Source: Neisseriaceae bacterium TC5R-5
GTDB lineage: Bacteria > Pseudomonadota > Gammaproteobacteria > Burkholderiales > Chromobacteriaceae
NCBI GenBank assembly: GCA_020830965.2
Contig: JACCFC020000009.1
Span: 1 to 64,000 of the forward strand
Reading direction: 5' to 3'
Length of the DNA stretch: 64,000 nucleotides
Both the position numbers and the translations under genes were made by a program. Below the pieces are notes generated by a model. That model searched no databases, had not been told where the DNA came from, and saw only the letters and a program-made list of their open reading frames with translations. How positions within the stretch are numbered: the first letter of the stretch is position 1; every line of letters starts with the position of its first letter. This document shows, piece after piece, positions 51,959-61,354 of the stretch.

Positions 51959-53263
51959 ATGCCCAGCCGCGAGTTTGTGCTGTCTTTTCGCGAAGCCGCG
52001 CCCTATATCCATGCCTATCGTGGCAAAACCTTTGTGCTGGCCATTAATGGCGAAGTGCTGCAAAGTGGCGAATTTAGCCGCCTGGCGCAAGATATCAATC
52101 TGCTGGTCAGCCTAGGCGTGCGCATCGTGCTGATACACGGCATTCGCCCACAAATCGAAAGCCTGCTCAGCCAGCAACACATCCCGGCACAACACCATCG
52201 ACGCCGACGTGTCACCGATGCCAATACCATGGAAATCGTCAAGCAAGTAGCCGGTGCCACCCGCTGCGATATTGAAGCCACCCTCTCCATGGGTATGCCT
52301 AACTCACCGATGCACGGCGCACACTTACGCGTAGCCAGCGGTAACTTTGTGACCGCGCGACCATTAGGTGTGCTGGATGGTGTCGATATGCAGTACACCG
52401 GTCAGGTACGCCGCATTGATAGTCAGGCGATACGCTCACGGCTGGACCAGGGCGAACTGGTGCTGCTTTCGCCGCTCGGCTACTCTCTGACCGGCGAAGC
52501 CTTTAATCTGGCGATGGAAGAATTGGCCTGTCAGGTGGCTATTGCGCTCAAGGCCGAAAAACTCAGCTTCATGATTGAGGAGTGCGGCGTGGTGCTAGCG
52601 CAAAAACTGATTAGCACACTGACCTCTCAACAGGCAGAGGAACTCCTCGCCGCCGGCAAACTCTCCGCAGACGTCAGCGCCTATCTACCCTATGCCATCC
52701 GCGCCACACGTGAAGGCGTGGCGCGAGCCCACCTGATCAGCCGCCATAAAGACGGTGCGCTGCTGCTGGAACACTTCACCCAGGGCGGTAATGGCACCAT
52801 GATTGCGCGTGATCCGCTGGTACGGGTACGCACCGCCACGGTAGAGGATATCGCCGACATCCTCGGCCTGATTCAACCGCTGGAAGAACAGGGCACGCTG
52901 GTCAAACGCAATCGCGAGCATCTGGAAGTGGAAATCAGCCATTACGCGGTGCTGGAACACGACGACCAGATTGCCGGCTGCGTGGCCATGCACTCGTTTC
53001 GTGACGAGGCAACCGCTGAACTGGCCTGCCTGGCGGTCAGCCCGCACCGGCGCGATGCCGGTTTTGGCGAGATTCTGCTGCAGCACGTGGAATACCAGGC
53101 CCGCGCCCAAGGGCTGCTCTCGCTGTTTGTGCTGACCACACAAACCTCGCATTGGTTTGTCGAACGCGGCTTTGTCGAAACCGACAAAAATGCCTTACCA
53201 CTCGCCCGACAACAGTTGTATAACGAACAGCGCCGCTCCAAAGTCTTATTGAAAACACTGTAA
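51959..53263 (+). CDS. argA: Amino-acid N-acetyltransferase (N-acetylglutamate synthase)
   Basis: 434 aa. N-terminal amino acid kinase-like domain (KTFVLAINGEVLQSGEFSRLAQDI, VLIHGIRPQIE) and C-terminal GNAT domain (ELACLAVSPHRRDAGFGEILLQHVE). First step of arginine synthesis, acetylating glutamate; the kinase-like domain binds arginine for feedback. ATG at 51959 with AAGGAG upstream. Confidence 0.96.
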   Translation: MPSREFVLSFREAAPYIHAYRGKTFVLAINGEVLQSGEFSRLAQDINLLVSLGVRIVLIHGIRPQIESLLSQQHIPAQHHRRRRVTDANTMEIVKQVAGATRCDIEATLSMGMPNSPMHGAHLRVASGNFVTARPLGVLDGVDMQYTGQVRRIDSQAIRSRLDQGELVLLSPLGYSLTGEAFNLAMEELACQVAIALKAEKLSFMIEECGVVLAQKLISTLTSQQAEELLAAGKLSADVSAYLPYAIRATREGVARAHLISRHKDGALLLEHFTQGGNGTMIARDPLVRVRTATVEDIADILGLIQPLEEQGTLVKRNREHLEVEISHYAVLEHDDQIAGCVAMHSFRDEATAELACLAVSPHRRDAGFGEILLQHVEYQARAQGLLSLFVLTTQTSHWFVERGFVETDKNALPLARQQLYNEQRRSKVLLKTL

Positions 53264-53340
53264 ACCGGAGTGGCGGTTGGAAGCCCGGCTAGGGTGTGAC
53301 ACAATACCGCGTTGATTTTCAGACCACACAAGGATGAGCC

Positions 53341-53613
53341 ATGAGCCGAACCGTGAATTGCATCAAGCTGGGCCGCGAAGCCGAAGCGCTCGATTTCCCA
53401 CCGCTACCAGGAGAACTGGGCAAGCGTGTTTATGAAAGCGTCTCCAAAGAAGCCTGGCAAGCCTGGCTACGCCATCAAACCATGCTGATCAATGAAAACC
53501 GCCTCAGCCTGGCCGATGCCCGCGCCCGCCAATATCTGGCGGCACAGCTAGAAGCGTATTTCTTTGGTGCCGGTGCCGATGCACCACAGGGCTACACCCC
53601 ACCACAGAACTGA
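53341..53613 (+). CDS. yggX: Fe(2+)-trafficking protein YggX
   Basis: 90 aa. [30 protein letters not shown] and [21 protein letters not shown] are diagnostic. Small cytoplasmic protein that protects iron-sulfur clusters and labile iron from oxidation. Follows argA by 77 bp. Confidence 0.97.
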   Translation: MSRTVNCIKLGREAEALDFPPLPGELGKRVYESVSKEAWQAWLRHQTMLINENRLSLADARARQYLAAQLEAYFFGAGADAPQGYTPPQN

Positions 53614-53619
53614 TTAACC

Positions 53620-53638
53620 GGCCCTCCCTGTGAGGGCC
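53620..53638 (+). terminator. Terminator after yggX
   Basis: GGCCCTC (53620-53626), loop CCTGT, GAGGGCC (53632-53638), then ATTTGTTTT. Confidence 0.7.
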
Positions 53639-53679
53639 ATTTGTTTTCTTCACCTCTACACTGCTAGCTCAACAACCGT

Positions 53680-55737
53680 ATGTCACTTTCACCAGACTTA
53701 CTGCTCAACCGCGAACTGGGCCTGCTCGAATTCAACCGTCGTGTGCTGGCTCAAGCCGAAGACCCTAAGCTTCCACTGCTGGAGCGCCTGAAGTTCCTCT
53801 GCATCGTCTCCTCCAATATGGATGAGTTCTTTGAAGTACGCATGGCTTGGCTACAGGAAACCGCGCAGCTGACGCCAGACCGGCTATTACCCGATGGCCT
53901 CACCCCCAAGCAGGCACTGCAAAAGGTTGCCGCCGCCGCCCACCAACTGGTGCAAGAACAATATGCGGTGATGAGTGACAATCTGTTTCCGGCGCTGCGT
54001 GAAGAAGGCATTGTCTTTCTGCGACGTATGGAGTGGGACAGCGCACAACAGGAATGGGTAAAAAGCTTTTTCTTTCGTGAACTGATGCCGATACTCACCC
54101 CTATCGGTCTCGACCCCTCACATCCCTTCCCCAAGCTGTTGAATAAATCACTGAATTTTGCGATAGAACTGGAAGGCCGCGACGCCTTTGGTCGTGCCTC
54201 CGGCATGGCGATTGTGCAGGCACCGCGCATCCTGCCGCGCGTGATCAAACTGCCCGCAGAAATCAGCCACGGCCAGCAACACGCTTTCGTCTTCCTCTCC
54301 TCCATCTTGCACTCGCATGTGCATGAACTGTTCAGCGGCATGACGGTAAAAGGCTGCTACCAGTTCCGCGTCACCCGCGACAGCGAACTCACCCTGGAAG
54401 ACGACGATGTCAAAAACCTGCGCACCGCCTTGCAAGGCGAATTGCGCCAGCGTCAGTTCGGCGATGCCGTACGCCTGGAAATTGCCGACAACTTCCCGCC
54501 ACCGATGGAAGAATTCCTGCTCAGCCAATTCAATCTGCAAACACAGGATGTCTATCGTGTCAGCGGCCCGGTCAATCTGGTACGGCTGATGCAGGTGCCC
54601 GATCTGGTAGACCGCCCCGACCTAAAATTCAGAACCTTCACCCCCACGCTGCCCGACATCCTGCGCAAGAAAACCTCGCTGTTTGAAGCCATACGCCAAA
54701 GCGATATTCTGCTGCACCACCCCTACCAGAGCTTCCAGCCAGTCATCGACCTGCTCACCCTGGCTGCCTCCGACCCGCATGTGGTAGCCATCAAGATGAC
54801 GGTGTACCGCACCGGTACCGACTCGGTGCTGATGGAATCGCTAATTGCCGCCGCCCGCACCGGCAAACAAGTCACCGTAGTAGTGGAACTGATGGCACGT
54901 TTTGACGAAGAAGCCAATATCAGTTGGGCCAGCCGCCTGGAAGACGCCGGTGCGCACGTGGTGTATGGCGTGATCGGCTACAAAGTTCACGCCAAGATGC
55001 TGATGGTGATCCGCCGCGAAGAGCACGGCCTGCGCCGCTATCTGCACTTGGGCACCGGCAACTACCACCCGCGCACCGCCCGCCTCTATACCGACTTTGG
55101 CCTGCTGACCTGCAATGAAGACATCGCCAGCGATATGAACGACATCTTCGTACAACTCACCGGCCTGGGCCGCTCCAGCCAGCTCAAACAGCTCTGGCAA
55201 AGCCCGTTTACCCTGCACAGCAATATCATCCAGGCGATAGAACGCGAAACCGCCCACGCCGCCGCCGGCAAACCTGCGCAAATCATCGCCAAAATGAATG
55301 CGCTGCTGGAAAACCAGGTGATTCTGGCGCTCTACCGCGCCAGCCAGGCGGGCGTCAAAATTCAGTTGATCATACGAGGTGTCTGCGCACTACGCCCCGG
55401 CGTACCCGGCCTATCCGACAATATCAGCGTACGCTCTATCGTCGGCCGCTTTCTGGAACACCCCCGCGTGTTCTACTTCTACAACGAGCGCAAGGAAGAC
55501 CTGCTGATAGCCAGTGCCGACTGGATGGGCCGCAACTTCTTCCGCCGCATTGAAACCTGCGTGCCTATTCTTGATCCCAAACTGAAACGCCGCATCATCA
55601 AGGAAGGGCTGCGCATGTATCTGCAAGACAATGTCAACGCCTGGGAAATGCAGTCGGATGGCAGCTATAAACGCCGCCCCACCCGAGGCCAAGCTCACTG
55701 TGCCCAGCTACAACTGCTGGAAGACTATACCCGCTGA
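53680..55737 (+). CDS. ppk: Polyphosphate kinase
   Basis: 685 aa, PPK1 size. N-terminal LNRELGLLEFNRRVLAQAED, catalytic histidine region GYKVHAKMLMVIRRE and HLGTGNYHPRTARLYTDFGLLT, second His in FLEHPRVFYFYNERKED. Reversibly polymerises the gamma-phosphate of ATP into polyphosphate. Complete and normal. Confidence 0.97.
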   Translation: MSLSPDLLLNRELGLLEFNRRVLAQAEDPKLPLLERLKFLCIVSSNMDEFFEVRMAWLQETAQLTPDRLLPDGLTPKQALQKVAAAAHQLVQEQYAVMSDNLFPALREEGIVFLRRMEWDSAQQEWVKSFFFRELMPILTPIGLDPSHPFPKLLNKSLNFAIELEGRDAFGRASGMAIVQAPRILPRVIKLPAEISHGQQHAFVFLSSILHSHVHELFSGMTVKGCYQFRVTRDSELTLEDDDVKNLRTALQGELRQRQFGDAVRLEIADNFPPPMEEFLLSQFNLQTQDVYRVSGPVNLVRLMQVPDLVDRPDLKFRTFTPTLPDILRKKTSLFEAIRQSDILLHHPYQSFQPVIDLLTLAASDPHVVAIKMTVYRTGTDSVLMESLIAAARTGKQVTVVVELMARFDEEANISWASRLEDAGAHVVYGVIGYKVHAKMLMVIRREEHGLRRYLHLGTGNYHPRTARLYTDFGLLTCNEDIASDMNDIFVQLTGLGRSSQLKQLWQSPFTLHSNIIQAIERETAHAAAGKPAQIIAKMNALLENQVILALYRASQAGVKIQLIIRGVCALRPGVPGLSDNISVRSIVGRFLEHPRVFYFYNERKEDLLIASADWMGRNFFRRIETCVPILDPKLKRRIIKEGLRMYLQDNVNAWEMQSDGSYKRRPTRGQAHCAQLQLLEDYTR

Positions 55738-55815
55738 GCAGCGGGCCTGAGCGTCAGGTAGCTGAATTGGCGTCTGCTCCGGTTCAGCTAGGCTAAGCTT
55801 TGCTGGGTTACTATA

Positions 55816-55860
55816 TTTAAGTGCCAATTCTGGCTAAAATTACCAAAAATAGCACTTAAA
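55816..55860. promoter_or_regulatory. Inverted repeat upstream of the ATPase gene
   Basis: TTTAAGTGC (55816-55824) and GCACTTAAA (55852-55860), perfect 9-bp arms, 27-nt spacer, ending 15 bp before the ATPase ATG. It could be an operator or an mRNA 5' hairpin that covers the start region. Confidence 0.5.
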
Positions 55861-55875
55861 AGAGGTTTTGATCAC

Positions 55876-57159
55876 ATGTTAATCGAATTTAGTGCAACAA
55901 ACTGGCGCTCCTTCAAAGACACACAAACCCTCAGCCTGGTCGCCGCCAAAGGAACCGAACTACCAGAAAACACCTTCCAAAGCAGTGCGGCGGCTACCCC
56001 GCGCCTGCTGCGCTCTGCAGTCATCTACGGCCCCAATGCTTCCGGTAAATCCAATCTATTAAAAGCGCTGACAGCAATGAAAAACATCGTGCTGGAATCC
56101 ACCACTTACCAGCACGATGCGCCTATTCCGGTGACGCCATTTTTATTAGCTAGCGAGATGGCCAACCAAGCAACCACATTTGAAATCACCTTCGTTGCGG
56201 AAAATGTTCGCTATCAATATGGCTTTAGCGCAACCAGCGAACGAATTGACGAAGAATGGCTATTTGCCTATCCCAATGGACGCGCACAAAAGTGGTTAGA
56301 ACGTCGTTGGATAGCAGAAACAGGCCTGTATCAATGGGAAAAATGCCATGCGCTAACGGGCCAAAAACAACTCTGGCAAAGCTCAACACGGCCAAATGCG
56401 CTGTTTTTATCAACGGCAGTACAGCTAAATAGCCAACAACTACAAGCCGTTTATGACTGGTTCCAAAAGACCCTGCGCATGATGGGAGTAGCCGGTAGGA
56501 GCCCAGAGCTTACTGCCCGCTTATGCGATAAAGACCAAGGAAAAAAAGAACAACTACTAGCGTTCCTGAAAGTAGCCGATTTAGGCGTACATGATTTAGC
56601 AGTAGAAGCGAGAAAACTCTCTGCACAAGACCTTTTCCTCCCTGAAAACATGTCTGAGGAAATGAAGATCGAAATTCTAAACCGGTTTTCAGATAAAAAA
56701 GTGTTTGATATTCAAATCAAGCATCAGACCTCTGATCGATCCCTGATTTCATTTGATATCAAAGAAGAATCTGATGGCACCCAAAAGCTATTTTCTTTTG
56801 GTGGCCCTTGGCTGGATGTCTTAGAAAATGGCAATGTTTTGGTGATTGATGAACTCAATAACTCGCTACACCGGGATATCACCGCCTACTTAATCAGCTT
56901 ATTCCACAACCCTAAGACCAACCCGAAGAATGCACAACTGATTTTCACCACCCATGAAACCTCGGTGCTGACCCAAGACATTTTCCGCCGCGACCAAGTC
57001 TGGTTCTGTGAAAAAAATAAAGAACAGGCTACTGTCCTCTATCCACTTACCGATTTCCACCCCATAAAAAACCGAGAAAATCTCGAAGCGAATTACCTGG
57101 CAGGCCGTTATGGGGCTTTACCTTTTATTGATACAACCACCTTCAAGCTTAATTCTTAA
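55876..57159 (+). CDS. AAA15-family ATPase (OLD/AbiL/PARIS-like)
   Basis: 427 aa. Walker A GPNASGKS at 52-59, ABC-like signature ESDGTQKLF, Walker B VLVIDELNNSLH, and H-loop IFTTHETSVL. It begins MLIEFSATNWRSFKD, the usual ATPase N-terminus of OLD-type proteins lacking a fused nuclease. Paired with the RloB-type gene 10 bp downstream; such ATPase plus TOPRIM-like pairs (AbiL, PARIS) are known or suspected abortive-infection systems. More AT-rich than flanking ppk, suggesting transfer. Confidence 0.85.
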   Translation: MLIEFSATNWRSFKDTQTLSLVAAKGTELPENTFQSSAAATPRLLRSAVIYGPNASGKSNLLKALTAMKNIVLESTTYQHDAPIPVTPFLLASEMANQATTFEITFVAENVRYQYGFSATSERIDEEWLFAYPNGRAQKWLERRWIAETGLYQWEKCHALTGQKQLWQSSTRPNALFLSTAVQLNSQQLQAVYDWFQKTLRMMGVAGRSPELTARLCDKDQGKKEQLLAFLKVADLGVHDLAVEARKLSAQDLFLPENMSEEMKIEILNRFSDKKVFDIQIKHQTSDRSLISFDIKEESDGTQKLFSFGGPWLDVLENGNVLVIDELNNSLHRDITAYLISLFHNPKTNPKNAQLIFTTHETSVLTQDIFRRDQVWFCEKNKEQATVLYPLTDFHPIKNRENLEANYLAGRYGALPFIDTTTFKLNS

Positions 57160-57169
57160 GAGAACAAGA

Positions 57170-57850
57170 ATGGGACATGACGAATTGCACAAAAAAAGAA
57201 AAGCGCAAGCAAATGAGCTAAAACGCTCAGCAGCTCGTCGTCAGCGCTACGATAAGGTTCTGATTGTCTGTGAGGGAGAAAAAACCGAACCCGGATATTT
57301 TCAGGCCCTGATCAGGGAATACAAAATACATACCGGCGATGTAAACATCACCGGAGACTGTGGCTCCGCCCCCGAAAGTGTGTTAGCACATGCCCTTGCT
57401 TTATTTGACCAAGAAAAAAGCTCAGCAAGTGGGCCATTTAACCGGGTTTACTGCGTGATCGACAAAGATGGACATGCGAACTACCAACAGGTGATCAATA
57501 GAATTCAACAAGCAACTCCAGCGAATACTTTCTTCATCGCCAACTCGGTCCCCTGTATTGAGTACTGGTTTTTACTACATTTCACCAACACAACCAAGCC
57601 ACAACAGAATGCAGACCAGGTGATAAAGGCTTTGAATACCGCAGTACGAAAACTCAAAACAGGCAAAAACTTTCGTTACACCAAAGGTAAATCTCAACAA
57701 TTTTTTCAGGATTATCTAAAAGACAGACTCGACACCGCCAAAACAAATGCCAGCAACGCACTATGGGCTGCCAAAACACGCAATACCGACAACCCCTCCA
57801 CTCGCCTCCATGAATTAGTCGACTATTTAGCAAACATCAACAAGCGCTAA
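57170..57850 (+). CDS. RloB-like (TOPRIM-related) effector candidate
   Basis: 226 aa from ATG 57170. A basic N-terminus is followed by VLIVCEGEKTEPGYFQALI (catalytic-type Glu), VYCVIDKDGHANY (DxD) and ANSVPCIEYWFLLHF, the RloB pattern. RloB proteins are distant TOPRIM-fold members and are thought to act as nucleases with an OLD-type ATPase. Nuclease activity here is inferred from acidic residues only. Operon with the ATPase. Confidence 0.82.
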   Translation: MGHDELHKKRKAQANELKRSAARRQRYDKVLIVCEGEKTEPGYFQALIREYKIHTGDVNITGDCGSAPESVLAHALALFDQEKSSASGPFNRVYCVIDKDGHANYQQVINRIQQATPANTFFIANSVPCIEYWFLLHFTNTTKPQQNADQVIKALNTAVRKLKTGKNFRYTKGKSQQFFQDYLKDRLDTAKTNASNALWAAKTRNTDNPSTRLHELVDYLANINKR

Positions 57851-57866
57851 GCCCTCGGAACCCAAT

Positions 57867-58328
57867 ATGTCTACACGCCTCATCGGTCTTATCCTGCTCG
57901 CCCTAGGCTTGGGCTTAAGCTCTTATCTATGGCAGCTCGCCAAAACAGCAAGACAAGCGCAAAGCTGGCCAACGACCAAGGGCACGATGGCCATCAGCGA
58001 AGTCGAATCACGCCCGGCGCGCCATGCGGATAATGCCGGGCGCCTGGAATATCAGGCACGGCTGCTGTACCACTATCAGGTAGCGGGACAGAGCTATCAG
58101 TCTGATCAGCTGCGCCTGCCCAATCCCGGCTACAGCCGTAGCCAGCAATTGGCTAGCGAGATTGTGCAGCGCTATCCGCCTGGCAGCAGTGTGCTGGTGT
58201 ATTACAACCCGGACAAGCCGACGCAAGCCTATCTGCAAACCGGGCCACATTGGAGTAGCTGGCTGGGGCTGGCACTAGGTTTGGCACTGAGCGTGGCCGG
58301 TTTATGCTTACTGGTGAAATCTTCTTAG
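57867..58328 (+). CDS. DUF3592 membrane protein
   Basis: 153 aa with N- and C-terminal membrane helices (LIGLILLALGLGLSSYLW, WLGLALGLALSVAGLCLL) and a DUF3592 soluble domain between (WPTTKGTMAISEVESRP, then LVYYNPDKPTQAYLQTG). Function unknown. Begins 16 bp after the RloB-like gene and 12 bp before the nitrilase-family gene. Confidence 0.82.
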   Translation: MSTRLIGLILLALGLGLSSYLWQLAKTARQAQSWPTTKGTMAISEVESRPARHADNAGRLEYQARLLYHYQVAGQSYQSDQLRLPNPGYSRSQQLASEIVQRYPPGSSVLVYYNPDKPTQAYLQTGPHWSSWLGLALGLALSVAGLCLLVKSS

Positions 58329-58340
58329 AAAGTCCATCGC

Positions 58341-59195
58341 ATGCCCAGCACAGCAGCTTTCCCTTTACCCACGACGCCCTTGCACATCGGTGTGGCGCAG
58401 GCACAGGCGATCGCCGGTGATTTGAGCACCAATATCGCTAAAGTGGTGCAGTTGCTAGAGCAGGCCGCCGATCAAGGTGCGCAAATCCTGCTGCTGCCAG
58501 AGAAATTTCTAAGCGGCTACGAGCCAGCGCTGATTGCCGCGCAAGCAGCCCACTATGCTATCGGTAGCGAAGATGAACGTTTGCAGCCAATACGCGAGGT
58601 GTGCCAGCGCCGCCGCATCGCTGCCATTATTGGCGCCGCCAGTTATGAGCGTGAGCAGTTGTCTATCAGCTCGCTGGTATTGGATCAGAACGGGCAGCTG
58701 CTTACCCGCTATCACAAACAGCAGCTCTTTGACAGCGAGAAAGAGCACTTCCGGCCGGGGGAGCAGGCCTGCTTTCTGGACATTCAGGATTGGCGACTGG
58801 GCCTGGCTATCTGTTATGACTGTGCCTTCCCGGAGCACGCTCGCTACGCAGCCCGTCATGGCTGTCACGCTTATCTGGTCAGCGCCTTATTCAGCATGGG
58901 CAATGGTTACCACGAATCACGTACCTGGCTGCCGGCACGTGCACTGGATAATAACTGCTATGTGCTGCTGTCCAACCATATTGGCCACACCGGGGGGTGG
59001 CATAGTTGTGGCAGCAGCGCTATCTGGCAACCCGATGGCCGGCTGCTTGCCGAGGCTGGCACGACAGAGCAGGCGGTGTTGGTAGTGGAACTGAGTCCAA
59101 GTGTGTTACAAACGGCCAGAACACACTGGCACATGCTGACCGATTCCGTGGCTGTGCCACTAAGAGCCGTTACCCAAACCTTGAACAGCCCCTGA
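58341..59195 (+). CDS. Carbon-nitrogen hydrolase (nitrilase superfamily), C-terminus altered by a repeat
   Basis: 284 aa. Glu-Lys-Cys triad visible in LLLPEKFLSGY, TRYHKQQLFDSE and AICYDCAFPEHARY. Hydrolyses a C-N bond of a small amide; substrate unknown. The last 12 codons (LRAVTQTLNSP plus stop) lie inside dispersed repeat copy F (from 59160), so the native end was probably replaced when the repeat arrived. Catalytic part intact. Confidence 0.9.
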   Translation: MPSTAAFPLPTTPLHIGVAQAQAIAGDLSTNIAKVVQLLEQAADQGAQILLLPEKFLSGYEPALIAAQAAHYAIGSEDERLQPIREVCQRRRIAAIIGAASYEREQLSISSLVLDQNGQLLTRYHKQQLFDSEKEHFRPGEQACFLDIQDWRLGLAICYDCAFPEHARYAARHGCHAYLVSALFSMGNGYHESRTWLPARALDNNCYVLLSNHIGHTGGWHSCGSSAIWQPDGRLLAEAGTTEQAVLVVELSPSVLQTARTHWHMLTDSVAVPLRAVTQTLNSP

Positions 59196-59251
59196 ACGCA
59201 GACAGTAGCCGTGGCACGGCAAGGAGGCGCAACGTGATTAGCGGCGCTAAG
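59160..59251 (+). repeat. Dispersed inverted-end repeat, copy F (shortened)
   Basis: Begins CTAAGAGCCGTTACCCAAAC, lacks part of the left interior, then GAACGCAGACAGTAGCCG, GGCAAGGAGGCGCAACG, and ends TTAGCGGCGCTAAG. Overlaps the 3' end of the nitrilase-family gene and supplies its stop. Confidence 0.85.
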
Positions 59252-59304
59252 CCATGCCGCTAGCCAGCTATCAGCTACTGGCTAGCGCCACAACACCTTA
59301 CAGA

Positions 59305-61344
59305 TTACAAATCCAGATGCAGTATGCTGCATCCCTCGGCCGGTACCGCGCAGCAGATAAGTGCCTGATCCGCAGCGGGCGTGATGGCCGGTGCTTGCGG
59401 ATAAGCCACCGCACCACTGATAATCCGCGTGCTACAGGTACCGCAACTACCGCTCCGACAACTGAATTCCGGAGACAAACCACGCTGCTCAGCCAGCTCC
59501 AGCAAACTGCCAGCTGCGGGGTTCCAGTCAGCCTCTTTAGCGGATCGCGCAAACAATACCTCGACCTTGCTACTCGCTGGCAACACAACCGGCATGGCTG
59601 GCACGCCTTCATCGGCCTGACGTGTCAAACTGGATGGGCCAAATGCTTCAGCGTGAATACGTTGATCAGCCACATTCACGCTACGCAGCGCGTCGTACAT
59701 GTCTTGCATGAAGCCTGCCGGGCCACACAGATAAAAATCATAATCATCAAATGGGAGCGTTTGTTTCAATAATTCTAGGCTAATGCGCCCAGATACGTCA
59801 TAGTCCTTGCCCCTATCGGCAGCGGCGGTATCACTCAGCACTCGAAGCTGGCGGAAGTTGCCTCCTGCCAACTGTGCCAGCGCGTCAAGCTCAGCACCGA
59901 AAGCTCGCTCCTCCTTGCTGCGCGCCGATTGGAACAACCACACTGGCCGCAAGTAACGCTTGCGGATGCCTTCATGGATGAGGTGCCGCACCATCGCCAG
60001 CATCGGCGTCACACCAATGCCCGCACCCAGCAGCACCACAGGCCGGCGCAAAGCAGCATCAATGGTGAAACTGCCAGCAGGTGCCCGCGCCTCGATAATG
60101 TCCCCTAAGGCTAAGGTATCGTGCAGATAGTTCGAAAACACGCCTTCGCGCTTTACGCTGATACGCAAGAGCCCATCTGATGGCGCACTCGACAAGGTAT
60201 AGGTACGACTCTGCGGCACGGCAGACCCGGGTAGCACAAGCCGCACCGGTATATGCTGACCCGCAAGCGACTGCGGCATGCCCGCACCGTCAGCCGGTGC
60301 CAGATAAAATGATCGAATCACCGAGCTCTCATCAACAATCCGCTCCACACGGAACGGGCGCCATTGTTGCGCGAGACTGGCGGCCTTTATCCTCGCTGCC
60401 GCGTCATCCCAGTTACCCGTGATGAGCGAGTTAGGTGAGGCGCCCTGCTCAACATCCGTCCAACGCAAGGGTAACGCCGCCGGACGATATACGATGCGCT
60501 GCGGTTTGAAACGCCACATCCGTTCGGCACCGGCAAAAGCCGCAATTTCTGGCGCGTCCAGAATCACCTCGGCACGCCCGCTCATTTGCAGCAGATCGCC
60601 GGTATGGAAATTAACAAACACCAGCCCTGCACGCGGATTAAGTAATAAATTACCCAGCGTGTTGAAAAACAGATTGCCAGCAAAGTCGGGAATGGTCAGC
60701 GTATCGTCATCCCCTATTTTGACAAAACCAGGCTTCCCACCACGGTGCGAGGCATCCACCTGGCGGACACCATCGCGTTCGACGTAGGAGGCCACATAAA
60801 AAGAGTCTGCCGCCGTGATCATCGCCCGCGCCTGCCGGTCAAGCACCGTCATCTCTGTCACGGCAGCGGGTGCCGTATTGTCAAAAGCATACTGCCGCAA
60901 CTGTATGTACTGAGGACAATTACCATAGGCTTGTGTGACTTCAATCTCGAAAGCAGCATCACTAGCACGGCGGACATTGCCATTCATACGATTACGTCGA
61001 CGGGTATGCAGCTCAATGCCCAGCATACCGACGCCATCCCCATCCTCCATCCCCGCATCGGCGGGATCGTCGGGTTGACGTGCCAGCGCCAGGGCCAAGC
61101 GCTGCGGCGTCGGAGAGTGCATAAAGCCAGGTGGCCCGGCACGCAAAGTCGCCCACACCTCACCGGCTTTGTCCACGCTACCCAACACCACGAAAGGCAA
61201 CTGGGCGTAGAACACTCGATGCTGATCTGGCATGTAGTCACGGCCCAACTGTTGTTGGCCTATCGAGGCCATACGGTCGACAACACCGATACTGCGCTGT
61301 AATGTCAACTCCCCCTCATGAAAGGGAGACCGCGTTGCTTTCAT
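59305..61344 (-). CDS. Three-domain flavin oxidoreductase: FMN split barrel, FAD/NAD reductase, 2Fe-2S ferredoxin
   Basis: 679 aa. The N-terminal 300 residues are a pyridoxamine-phosphate-oxidase-like FMN split barrel (AYGNCPQYIQLRQY, LFFNTLGNLLLNPRAGLVFV). The middle is a ferredoxin-NADP-reductase type domain (SRTYTLSSAPSDG, LLGAGIGVTPMLAMVRHL, YLCGPAGFMQDMY). The C-terminal ferredoxin has FSCRSGSCGTCSTRI and a final Cys in LICCAVP. An electron chain from NAD(P)H to an FMN site, substrate unknown. Start at 61344 after GAGGTGAT. GST gene 10 bp upstream. Confidence 0.9.
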   Translation of the reverse strand: MKATRSPFHEGELTLQRSIGVVDRMASIGQQQLGRDYMPDQHRVFYAQLPFVVLGSVDKAGEVWATLRAGPPGFMHSPTPQRLALALARQPDDPADAGMEDGDGVGMLGIELHTRRRNRMNGNVRRASDAAFEIEVTQAYGNCPQYIQLRQYAFDNTAPAAVTEMTVLDRQARAMITAADSFYVASYVERDGVRQVDASHRGGKPGFVKIGDDDTLTIPDFAGNLFFNTLGNLLLNPRAGLVFVNFHTGDLLQMSGRAEVILDAPEIAAFAGAERMWRFKPQRIVYRPAALPLRWTDVEQGASPNSLITGNWDDAAARIKAASLAQQWRPFRVERIVDESSVIRSFYLAPADGAGMPQSLAGQHIPVRLVLPGSAVPQSRTYTLSSAPSDGLLRISVKREGVFSNYLHDTLALGDIIEARAPAGSFTIDAALRRPVVLLGAGIGVTPMLAMVRHLIHEGIRKRYLRPVWLFQSARSKEERAFGAELDALAQLAGGNFRQLRVLSDTAAADRGKDYDVSGRISLELLKQTLPFDDYDFYLCGPAGFMQDMYDALRSVNVADQRIHAEAFGPSSLTRQADEGVPAMPVVLPASSKVEVLFARSAKEADWNPAAGSLLELAEQRGLSPEFSCRSGSCGTCSTRIISGAVAYPQAPAITPAADQALICCAVPAEGCSILHLDL

Positions 61345-61354
61345 AGATATCACC

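Noticed and set aside
49328-55281. Many ORFs of 60-196 aa opposite the lipoprotein, argA and ppk genes
   Set aside because: Antisense shadows of well-supported genes with no ribosome sites or family features.
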